A stretch of DNA of 26,647 bases, from the NCBI GenBank assembly GCA_903772945.1, contig CAICTM010001574.1:1-26647 (forward strand). The letters run 5' to 3'. Below are positions 18,376 to 26,647 of this stretch, piece after piece (positions within the stretch are counted from its first letter, which is position 1; the number at the start of each line of letters is the position of its first letter). The position numbers and the translations under genes were made by a program. The notes under the pieces were generated by a model, which was not told the DNA's origin, made no database searches, and was given only the letters and a program-made list of their open reading frames with translations. The stretch is from Seminavis robusta (taxonomy: Eukaryota; Bacillariophyta; Bacillariophyceae; Naviculales; Naviculaceae).

Positions 18376-18409
18376 TACTATTACGGCCGCTTATCGGCAC
18401 TCATATCTT

Positions 18410-18540
18410 AGTCGGTCAAGGGTGGGACCACCATCCTCTGCATCCGTATGATTGATTCAGACTCCATCTGCCTTCAGCCTTGGCTGCTGGGTGCACCTCT
18501 ACATCCAAGCCACTGTGGCCACGCACTAGTTACTACTCAC
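18410..18540 (+). pseudogene. Second short recombinase-like remnant
   Basis: The nucleotides at about 18494-18530 (CACCTCTACATCCAAGCC, then a GCC-rich stretch and ACGCACT) repeat the end of the preceding fragment (CTCTGCATCCAAGCCGCTGC, 18245-18265). This suggests a partial duplicate of the region just after the catalytic tyrosine. It is very short and could be part of the same decayed copy. Confidence 0.35.
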
Positions 18541-19340
18541 AATACATGGAGCCTCCAACCTTTGCAGAGAAACCTATAATCGACACTTGTATTAGTATAG
18601 CTGTGGATCATGATGGGGGGTTTACCTAACTCATCATCGTGACATAGTTCTTCCTCAGAAATGGCTCTCTGTACACCTAGCTCGTGAGCTAGCACATGCA
18701 TTTCTCCATACTAGTACACGACAGTCAGTTTGCTTCCATATACAGAAGCAACCTGGGAAGAACACACCACCTGTGGCTGACTACTGATCGGTTGTTAACA
18801 GTCTTCATACAAACCATACAGTTAGCATCACCCGTATGCCTCATGGAAGATCCACCTTCTTCCATTACACGCTCCAGGAAGAAACTAGGAAGAAACTAGA
18901 TTACAAATTTCTATATTTGATGAAATTAGTAGGATCGCTGAAAGGTGAATAGTCAGTTCGTACTATCAAATGTGAACACTTCCTGCACTGACGTACAAGG
19001 ATTCTTAATTAAAACACAAACCCTTGTGTCAGACCCATCGCAAATCATTGAGTTTCCTGGGGGAGCGTATCAGTGAGTTAGCGGACACGCATCTCCACTG
19101 AGTACTCGCCCCTCTAATGACGTACCAGCAACCCAAAGATCCGTCCGTGCACATGAAACCGAAAGGCTAGCACTTGAGAACAGGCAGCGCTAAGGCAAAA
19201 GAATAAATATACCTGCATACACACCAGTGCGTGTCGATTAGTGCTGGGTGTTTCCAACTTGGAAAGCCTCATTTACCCAGTCTCGAGTTTAATCAAGTCA
19301 ATCGACTAGCTAGCTACCATAACTAGCTTTTTCTCAAAGT
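18541..19340. other. Gene-free stretch
   Basis: AT-richer sequence without a recognisable gene on either strand. A frame at about 18690-18900 is the longest, and its product is not familiar. The LINE on the - strand loses recognisable coding sequence at about 19340-19380, so part of this stretch may be a different repeat that truncates it. Confidence 0.4.
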
Positions 19341-19379
19341 CAACTAACACTGTCTGTACTCAGTTTGGTTGAAGGTTGC

Positions 19380-22300
19380 ATTACTCTGCTGACGATTCAG
19401 TATTCTTAATTCCATTGCTGGGTTTGTGCCTACTAGGATAGACGTGGAGGTGCCAATTCTGTTCTTGAGAGAACCATCACTCACAGCCACACAGGTTCCT
19501 TCACGGATGCACTCAGCAAGGTGTTGCCCTCCATCTGAGACTTGGAAATGATCGATAACCCATTTTAAGTCAGGAGGGAGGTGTGTGATAAGACCATAAG
19601 GGTATCAGTGGGATGTGGTGCAGTTGGTGGGAGGTGTATACCGGTGTTCCTAAGCAGAAGTTGGGTGGAGTTGTTCCCTCGAAGAACACTTGCCCTAATG
19701 AGGGTGGTAGGAGTATCAAGGGCTGTGATCAAGCCGTGCTGGTGATAAGTGGATGGTGATAAATGGTGTGGCTCCCAAAGGGTGGTATTGGTGGCTGTGA
19801 TGTGGTAGAGATGTGATGATTCTGGGTGGAACCACCATTCCCAAAGCGGGTCCTGATCACAGAGCCAAGCACCCAAGGGTTTGAGCAATTCTTTGCTGTG
19901 GGATCCAGGGATAATGTATACCTGGGTCAATGCTTCACGCCATCTATCACCCATGGATGGGGTTGGTTGTCTGGAACGTGGCCAATCAAATGGAGACTCA
20001 CCGGAAGGAGGGTCCCTGTTTAAGGCATGTTCCAGCATGTGCTTCCCATTTGCAGTACATAGTTCTGATTTCCATACAACTTGCTTGTACATCCTGATTT
20101 GGTTGAACAGTCTCAGCTCGTGGGGGCCGAATAGGTTACTTGCAACAAGGTCATCCATAATGGTAGAATATTGTTGTCGTCCTGGGGAGAGTGAGGGGGT
20201 GGGGCCCACAAGAGTAAGGTTGACAGAGCAGAGGTCACGCCAAGTTGTCGCCATCCAGCTGGGGGTGACAATGTGTTCCCACTCAGAGTATTGCAGTTCC
20301 CAGAATGGTTTGGAGGAGCCAATTTCTAGTGTGAGATCATCCACAGTTGTGCTCAAGAGGCTGTTGGTGAGGGTCTTCCTGCCATCATGGCGCATTAATG
20401 CATGGACATGCTCAATAAGTTGCACAGCCCAAAGATCATCCACACCCAGACCTTGGTATTTGATAGGACCGTACACCAGAGCCCTGGGGAGCTTGTTCTG
20501 GACCTTAATTTTGTGCAAGGCATGAGTGAGAATGGGGGCCAGGATGTGTGAGCATTGCTTTTTGGACAGGGTGCGGTAGCCATCAAGGGATACTCCAAGG
20601 ATTTCATGATGGTGCTGTTGAGACAGTACCATAAGTCATTCTTGTTGACTTTCTTGTCCCTCACAGAGCTAGCCCACTGTATTGCTTGTTTCCTCATGTA
20701 ATTGACATGGTCAGACATGTTGCCACTGGGACAGGAGAAGATACCAAGTGCTTTCTGGGCCTTGTGTACAGAAAGTCTCTTGATGGGTTGACGGGTACCA
20801 GTGTCGTCATCTTGGAGGAGTAATTGACCAGGCAGTTCAGAGGGGGATTTGTAGGTCCATATTCTGTGAACACATTTGTAGTCCACGCCCCAAAACCAAC
20901 TCTTCTTGTAGTCAAGTGCACCGCCAGTGACTCGATGGAAGGAGTCCCAGTGATCAAGTACATCCTGTGCTTCAAGCATGACTTGCCTTCCCTTTGTGTA
21001 GTTGTCAGGCCCAGAATGAACCAGGTCAGTGTCATCTACAAATTGGAAGCATACCATGTTCACCAGGTCATTTCTAATTGCAGACCAAGAGGCATAGCCA
21101 AAGCCTTCATGTCTCATGGCATCGACAATGACAGTTGCCACTGCAGCCCAGCCTGTGTTGGAAGCACCATTCCCTTGGAGGTAACCTTGGTTTGGATGGG
21201 TATGTCCAGAGGAGTTGTAGAACGAGTCAGAGTGACCAAATGCTGTTCTGATGTAGTGATCCATTTGTTGAATGTTCTTGAGCATGGAAATCAGGGTTTC
21301 TTGGGGATCCCCAGTCTTTGCAAACAAATGTATGCTACATTGTGGACCACCCTATCAAAACATCCTTTTGCGTCATTGGAGATGACCACCATTGACTTTC
21401 TCCTGAATCTTGAATCATCGCCAATCAGAGTGTTGTTCAAGGAGATCTCTTGTGCTCTGTAATGGCGCCTTCCACCTCCATTCTCTGGGCTCAGGAGACC
21501 AGCAGCTTCTCCGTTCCTCATTCCTTCTTTGCCAATTTTCTTGTAGTTGATATTGCAATCAGCTTCAAGCATTTTGACATTTCTCATTTTGTGGGCCCAT
21601 CTATCACCGGAAGACTTCAATAACATGGAATCAATCCCAACTTGCCATCTCTTGTAGTTCTCACCGGTCTGGTACATGATGCTTCTTCGAGAGGCATCAA
21701 ATGCCGCCAAGTCAGGGTCCATGGCTTGAGCCTTCAGCATCCCAAAGTGGATGCCTGATTTGCCTCCTGTGGTTTTTCTTTCTGGCGTTTCCAGCCTTGG
21801 ACATGGTCTTCAGTTGTCACAAATGGCTGGCTATGCGGGACAGTCACTCCAGGAGGGATCTGCATCTTGTGAATGAGTTTCTTGGAGTATTCAGAGAGTT
21901 CAGGAGGACACTGATAAGTGCCGTTGAGGATCTGCTCAGCAACATCTGAGTCGCCGATGTATCCCAGATCAGATAGGAGGGGGTCCTTCATGAAAGGTGA
22001 GTTTGTACACTGTTGGTATTTGTTGGAGTTGACTTCCAGCATCACTTCTTCAATTGCATCCTTGGTAATGCATTCGGTGAGGACTTCTTCATTGCCGATG
22101 ATGTCAGATTTCAGGCAAGAGGTGACAGCTCCGCCTTGTTGCTTGTCATTGATAAATCTACTGATGGCACCTTTCCGTCTGGATTCTTCTGCAGCAAGAA
22201 TTCGCTTTCTGTGTTTCTCAGGGAAAGTGTCAATGAATTTGAGGCGGGATTTCTCATGGTCTTTCTTGGCTAGGTTGTAATCAGTGTATGCCTGACTGAG

Positions 22301-23706
22301 CTCCTTCCTCATGTCTTCCAGCGTCAATGTCTTGACAAGTGTTGTGACTTTAGCTCTATATTTGGCTCGAGCCCAATACCTGGATTTGACTCTGCCTTTC
22401 CCAAGCCTTCGGTTGATGGCGATCCTCCAAAATTTGATCCTTCTTCTGGGGAGAGCAGTTGCCATAGAAAACTGAATGGCCCCTGTCTTGAGCTTTCTGC
22501 ATTTCTTCTCAGCTTTGAGTTGGCATTTGGTAACCAGCTTGTCGATCGCATTGGCTTCATCCAGTTGGGCAGCAGTCATAAGGTCCTCAGTGATTGAGGA
22601 TTCAAGGGCATACTGTCTGCCTGGAAGGTTGTGTTGGAGTAGGAGGGATTTCAGGATCTTGTTGTATCGCTTAACACATCGTGGATCTCTAAGTTGGAGT
22701 CTTCTGCATTGGGGTTTCCAGATTTTGGGTGGAGTGTGACCAAGGAGGTGATGTATCTTGATGTCAACCCAGAGGGCTCTGTGGTCAGCAGGGGCTTCAT
22801 TGTAGGAGAGATAGCCAGCTTTGCTTGCAAGGATTCCAGGGGTGGTAAAGATGCCATCAACCGAGACATTGGATTGGTTGCTTCTGCGTGTTTCAGGGGC
22901 ATTGGTGGATTCATGGATGGAGAAGGCAATGTTTGACATACCTCTGTCTTCGAAAAATGAGAGGATGGTATCACTGGTAACATCTTCAATCCAGTCACCA
23001 CACACCACCAGTCGATCACCTTCAGCAATCCAGTCATCCATCTCAGAGCCGAGGTCCTCTAGGATAGCATCCGTGGGACACCTGTCATCATCTTCACTTA
23101 ATAGTAATGTTTTTTGTTTGGCGTAAGCGCTGCAAGGTTTATCAGGGCCGTGGACAGGTCTATATACAGATACAAGCGGAAAAAGGTGTTGTGACTGCCT
23201 CTGTATCTGGACCAACACCATCTCCCTAGTCCAGTGGGATCTCTGCCAGCTCCAGCTGCCCATTTGTTGGGGTTCCCTTGCGCAATGATTGCTGTTCCTC
23301 CCCATTGTTGTTGGGCATTGGTCATGTCATTCTCATTGAAGGCACAGATGGTTTTTGTTTCTCTACCATCAAGTTCTTCGTTCCATCTCAATCTTTTCTT
23401 CCATTGCCTGGAGGGGCCACTCCGCATGAAAGTGATACCATGTTCTTGGATGCCAAGGGCATCAGGGGCTCTATTCTTCAAAAGTGTCAGGAGACTGTCA
23501 GATTTCGTATCATCATCAGGGTTGACTGCAAATCCTCCAATGTTCAAGGACATCAATCTGAATGTGTCATCCTGATGTACACCCATCTCATCACCAAAGG
23601 TGGACATCTCAGTTTCCAAGTCAATGGGGTCCTCGTCCTCAGAACCATGGCCAGTAGCATTGCCAGTGGGTGGCCAAATCCCAGCTGGTTGCTGTGATCC
23701 CCTCAT
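19380..23706 (-). pseudogene. LINE ORF2: endonuclease-RT-RNase H, frameshifted
   Basis: Endonuclease motifs: LNIGGF near 23550, LGIQEHG near 23455, and after a shift VSVYRP, VVCGDW near 22990 and ADHRALWVDI near 22780. RT motifs: TTGGKSG and FGMLKAQA near 21770-21740, SNDAKGCFD (motif A) near 21360, GYLQGNGASNTGWAA (motif B) near 21170, FQFVDDTDL (motif C, catalytic Asp pair) near 21035. A post-RT linker has LLKPLGAWL and LWEWWFHPESSHLYHI near 19830. RNase H begins with AVSDGSLKNRIGT near 19480, then stops around 19350. The frame changes near 23178, 21775, 21305, 20555 and about 19600. Inside each segment there are no stops and the catalytic residues are kept, so the break is recent or partly a sequencing artefact. 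Confidence 0.85.
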
Positions 23707-24689
23707 GGGGGTGTGGAGCCAGAGGCTCCTGGGCGGTCAGGAGGAGATGCCTCTGCTGGAGTGGCACCTCCTTGAGCGTTGGCATCTCCGTTGTGGTTCT
23801 GCTGGGAGTTCTCACCAGAGGATTGGGAATCACTACTAGATCCTGTCACATTGTCCAATGGGTTGGGGCGGTCTGCAAATCCAGAAGTGGAGTCATTCAT
23901 GGTGACTCCTCCAGTAGAGAAGCTATCTTGTACATCAAATTGGGTGGATGCGTCATCATCTTGTCCTGAGATGTGAAATTTCTTCATCTTATCCAAAGGG
24001 ATGTCAAGCTTGTCTTCGAAGTCAATTTGGAGGGTAGGGGCATTGTAATATTCTTCATCTGGTGTCTTCCATCCGCCTGTCCACACACCTGTTTCTGGAT
24101 CAGTTGGGAAAGTGTATTCTTTAGCATCGTCAGTAATGTCATTGCAAAGGGCTTTGTATGCATCTTTGCCAAGGAACTTGTAGACGAATGCTGGGAATGC
24201 ATCTGCAATGCTTTCTGCAACTCCAACCCTGTCATTAAAAATAGAAAGTTGGTGAATGTTCTTCTTCCTTTGAATGTCCCAACTGTGCAAGTCAATATCT
24301 TGGATGCATCTGTGTGTGGAGATCCTGGGTTTGTCATCATGACCGTGGGGAAGGGGATAGCAGAAGCCTAGCAATATCTGTCTAGCAGAGACCATGACCT
24401 TATCATTCTTGGATGTGAGAATGTCTGTGAAGGTTCCTAGGTGTAGATCAAAGGAGTTCATGATTTCAAGGTAGGAGTGAACGGAGATTGGCGTCTCATG
24501 TTCAGGGATTTTGATGGTGGAGGTGGATCCTGTCATGAGGTCATTCATCATTGGAAGGATTGGGAGGAGGCTTTGAATTGGAACTTCAACGCATGCATCA
24601 AGTCTCCTTCTAGTGTATGCTTCCCTGTAGACAAGTCCTTTGGTGTACTTGCGGTGTGTTTCAGAGCACTTGGCAGCTTTCCCTTGCAC
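23703..24689 (-). CDS. LINE ORF1 protein (gag-like), open
   Basis: An uninterrupted frame of about 328 codons. The product has a basic N-terminus (many Lys/Arg in the first 35 residues), a central part without recognisable motifs, and a C-terminal 90 residues rich in Ser, Asn, Gln, Gly and Pro, likely disordered. ORF1 proteins of LINEs bind the element RNA; that role is inferred from position, since I see no CCHC knuckle or RRM. The frame opens at a stop near 24770 without an in-frame ATG at its head; 24689 is a GTG, so the real start may be a near-cognate codon, a later ATG (MMNDLM near 24547), or may have been lost. The stop TGA (23705-23703) overlaps the ORF2 start ATG (23706-23704). Confidence 0.65.
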   Translation of the reverse strand: MQGKAAKCSETHRKYTKGLVYREAYTRRRLDACVEVPIQSLLPILPMMNDLMTGSTSTIKIPEHETPISVHSYLEIMNSFDLHLGTFTDILTSKNDKVMVSARQILLGFCYPLPHGHDDKPRISTHRCIQDIDLHSWDIQRKKNIHQLSIFNDRVGVAESIADAFPAFVYKFLGKDAYKALCNDITDDAKEYTFPTDPETGVWTGGWKTPDEEYYNAPTLQIDFEDKLDIPLDKMKKFHISGQDDDASTQFDVQDSFSTGGVTMNDSTSGFADRPNPLDNVTGSSSDSQSSGENSQQNHNGDANAQGGATPAEASPPDRPGASGSTPP

Positions 24690-24770
24690 TACGCTAAAAG
24701 CTAGTGTAAAGATCTTTCGAGTGTTTTGAGTTTGAGAGAATGAAAGTTATGAGAGGATTAGAAAGCTATG

Positions 24771-24829
24771 AAAACTAATCAACGAGAGAGATCCACAACC
24801 AAAGGATCGTAGATCTGAACTTCGCCAAA
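24771..24829. other. Junction between LINE leader and Gypsy remnant
   Basis: Short stretch between the stop that opens LINE ORF1 (- strand) and the first part readable as Gypsy protein (+ strand). No feature is visible; the LINE 5' end should lie near here. Confidence 0.3.
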
Positions 24830-25840
24830 TCCAATAGAAAGGAGAACCTCTTCATTTCCGATCCTGCAGCTGTCAGCGACATGCAGATAGTCTCAAGAAG
24901 ATTCTTGATACAACATACGAACGAATAGATTTAAGGCAGATGTGCCAGAATCGAAACCCGTTAAATAAGAAGAGCAAGAACTGCCTCATGCCTTTTCAAC
25001 CAAGTGCTTCGACCCAGTCGAGGATACTTTGGGAAGTTGCGAATGGACGACTAGAAGTAGAACTTCGTCCCGACACTAAACCTATTAACTAGGGCTCACC
25101 CTACCCACGGGTCCATACCAACACTCCTAAGAGGAGGTTGAACGTCTCTGCGAGGCAGGAGTACTCAAGAAGGTAAACGTTCCAAGTGGGCGGCACAACT
25201 TTTATCATTCCCAAGGAAGAAGATCTGTACGTCCATCTCTGATACTCGGGAACGAACAAACGGATCAAGCAGAAGCCTTATCCTATCCCAAAATACAGGA
25301 CATGCTCTTGAACCTAGATGGATCAAGTGCGCTACTTCTAGACCTGAACACGGGACAATACCCATCGAGTGTCACCTCACTCGAGCAACACTGTACCATT
25401 CACTCCCGAAGGGAAAGCACGAGTACCAGAGGTTGCCAATGGGCATAGTAATAGTCCCGACATCTTCCAAAAGAAAACACGCATGCATGACTTAGAAAAT
25501 GTCCGTGCATACATGATGATCAAATCATCCTAACGGACGTCGATCTAGCGGATCGCGTTGAATAGTTAGATGACCTTTCCAAAGACTTCAAGAAGTCGGA
25601 TTGAAATCAATACTACCAAGGACTTCCTCGAAAGGAAGAACTGGAGTATCTCAGACAATTGGACTACTCGAGAAGAATCCAACCCTTAACTAAAAGATAA
25701 TAGATGCGATCCAGCTATCGCTCTTCCTACCAACAGGAAGGAACTTTAGATTCATTGGACCAATGAACTACCAAGGGCTGCTCAAAACAGCAGACGGAGT
25801 AACCATCTTCTGAAACAGACGTGGGTTACCCAGTATCCAT
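24830..25840 (+). pseudogene. Ty3/Gypsy pol remnant, protease tail to RT
   Basis: Out-of-frame pieces follow the order of a Ty3/Gypsy polyprotein. ILDTTYERIDL at 24901-24933 is protease-RT linker. GKLR, LEVELRPDTKPIN at about 25032-25090 and EVERLC-like, LKKVNVPSG at 25136-25190 lead into RT. TFIIPKEED, NKRIKQKPYPIPK at about 25195-25290 and IQDMLLNLDG with LDLNTGQY at 25298-25365 cover RT motif A. HEYQRLPMGI at 25420-25450 is the motif B region. The Y-x-DD box near 25511-25522 is split by a frame change, followed by DDQIILTD. FRFIGPMNYQGL near 25750-25785 belongs to the connection after RT. Many stops and frame changes show an old, dead copy. Each piece alone is short; the order is what makes the call. 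Confidence 0.8.
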
Positions 25841-26079
25841 GACTGTTGTCATGGACAGAGGACGTGAGTCCCGCGCAGAGTCGAGAAGACTCTCCGGATG
25901 AACATGGACTTCGTCGCAAGTTCACGCGCGTCAATCGTGACAAGACTCACCACATCCGTTTCAAAAGCAAACCGGAAATACATAGGAAGTCGCAACGACT
26001 TATCCAGAAAAACACCGATGAGGAGAACACGACACGTGTCCTCATCAACACCATGTCAACGATACTATGATGCTTCATC

Positions 26080-26236
26080 AGTATCAAAACCGTTAGTACG
26101 GTCAGCCAACGCACAAGGTCCTTACCACACAGACCGAGTCAATAACAATGGCACTGTACGGCTCCGACATACTACCGCCAGTAGCGGCACAGTCTACCAG
26201 ACTTGGAACATAAGTATTACACACATACAAGCCTGA
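26080..26236 (+). pseudogene. Gypsy integrase C-terminal tail remnant
   Basis: An open frame reads GPYHTDRVNNNGTVRLR followed by about 20 residues to a stop at 26236. GPY..I....NGTV.L. is the usual beta-barrel tail of Ty3/Gypsy integrases, so this is the expected 3' end of pol. Between 25846 and 26080 a MDRGRE-like reading at about 25852-25870 may be the integrase core, but it is too decayed to be certain. Confidence 0.6.
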
Positions 26237-26647
26237 TCCCCTTGTAGGATTGCCATCGTGCGACGCACATGTCTACATCCAATCTCCGGGAGTGCCCCGC
26301 ACTTTAATTCATATGTTCTCCTTGTCCGACTGATGTCGTGCCTTCCGTGCCCTTGTCAGGGGCGAATGCAATACACGGCTCTTAGCCTTATTCGCGACTC
26401 GATCCTAGATAGGGTTTGAGTTCGACTCATGACTGAGTCTTTCTGGAATAGTCATTGAGACAGGTTCTCAATGACCGCTCTAGTCATACTAGGTTGATGA
26501 TGAAACATCGCTCTAGAATTTAGCCAGCGTGGAGACTTCCACGCTACTAGATAAATGCCAGACAATCTTCCACGCGTTCCGTTTTTGGATCGGGAGTGAG
26601 TAGGATTGTACCGCAACCTACTCTATCACACTCTACAGTCTCCCGCG
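26237..26647 (+). other. Possible 3' LTR or flank of the Gypsy remnant
   Basis: Directly follows the pol stop, where a polypurine tract and 3' LTR would be expected. I see no clear polypurine tract, TG..CA boundary or second LTR copy in the window, so this is position-based only. There is no coding sequence. A small inverted repeat AGTCATTGAGA..TCTCAATGAC is present at about 26449-26475. Confidence 0.25.

Larger units (their letters stand above)
19340..24770 (-). mobile_element. LINE-type (non-LTR) retrotransposon, two ORFs
   Basis: Read on the - strand, the element has a leader above about 24690, ORF1 (24689-23703), and ORF2 beginning in an ATGA overlap with ORF1. ORF2 codes in order for an apurinic-type endonuclease, a reverse transcriptase and the start of RNase H. 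There are no flanking LTRs, aspartic protease or integrase, which excludes an LTR element. ORF2 is interrupted by about five frameshifts and the 3' end is missing within RNase H. Just upstream of its 5' end lies Ty3/Gypsy sequence on the opposite strand, so the LINE probably landed in or beside that older element. Ends are approximate; no poly(A) tail or target-site duplication was identified. Confidence 0.85.

Noticed and set aside
19881..20525. 214-codon + strand frame
   Set aside because: It is the antisense shadow of LINE ORF2, whose - strand reading has recognisable motifs.

Overview
The window looks like nuclear DNA of a microalga, most likely a diatom or related photosynthetic stramenopile. 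The reasons are two short GT-AG introns (67 and 83 bp) in an otherwise compact gene, diatom-like retroelement proteins, and no bacterial-style operons or ribosome-binding sites. This assignment is an inference. No rRNA, tRNA or CRISPR array was found.

There is one convincing intact host gene, on the + strand at 6012-11561, with three exons and 1799 residues. It encodes a fatty-acyl-AMP ligase-like adenylation domain, a long helical middle part, an acyl carrier protein domain (predicted Ser1040), and a C-terminal membrane module. That module has six membrane segments alternating with three soluble domains, each with left-handed beta-helix-like repeats. The layout matches the C-terminal part of the epsilon-poly-lysine synthetase (Pls/PosA) family, but with a fatty-acid-activating front end. 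The likely logic is activation of an acyl chain as acyl-AMP, loading on the carrier, and transfer to an unknown acceptor at a membrane.

Region by region: 1-1840 holds nothing recognisable. 1880-5480 is a diverged direct duplication of about 1.7-2 kb, rich in short GTAC/CCGG palindromes, directly upstream of the host gene. 11868-14390 is a decayed 3' part of a LINE-type retroelement (linker, RNase H, zinc-finger-like tail), interrupted by an antisense fragment of a related element at about 12290-12795. 14720-17100 is mostly unassigned sequence with small repeats, including an inverted copy of a repeat also present near 2600.

17109-17923 is the strangest part: an inverted-repeat structure whose arms carry GTTTAC/TCATGA palindromes and whose core is an array of about 18 GGAGACGA-like sites, mostly 21 bp apart. 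It is followed at 18060-18540 by a decayed tyrosine-recombinase fragment.

19340-24770 is a nearly complete LINE-type element on the - strand. ORF1 is open; ORF2 (endonuclease, reverse transcriptase, start of RNase H) is broken by about five frameshifts, most of them at homopolymers, and its 3' end is cut inside RNase H. 24830-26236 is a decayed Ty3/Gypsy pol remnant on the + strand (protease/RT part and integrase C-terminus). The last 400 bp may be its LTR or flank.
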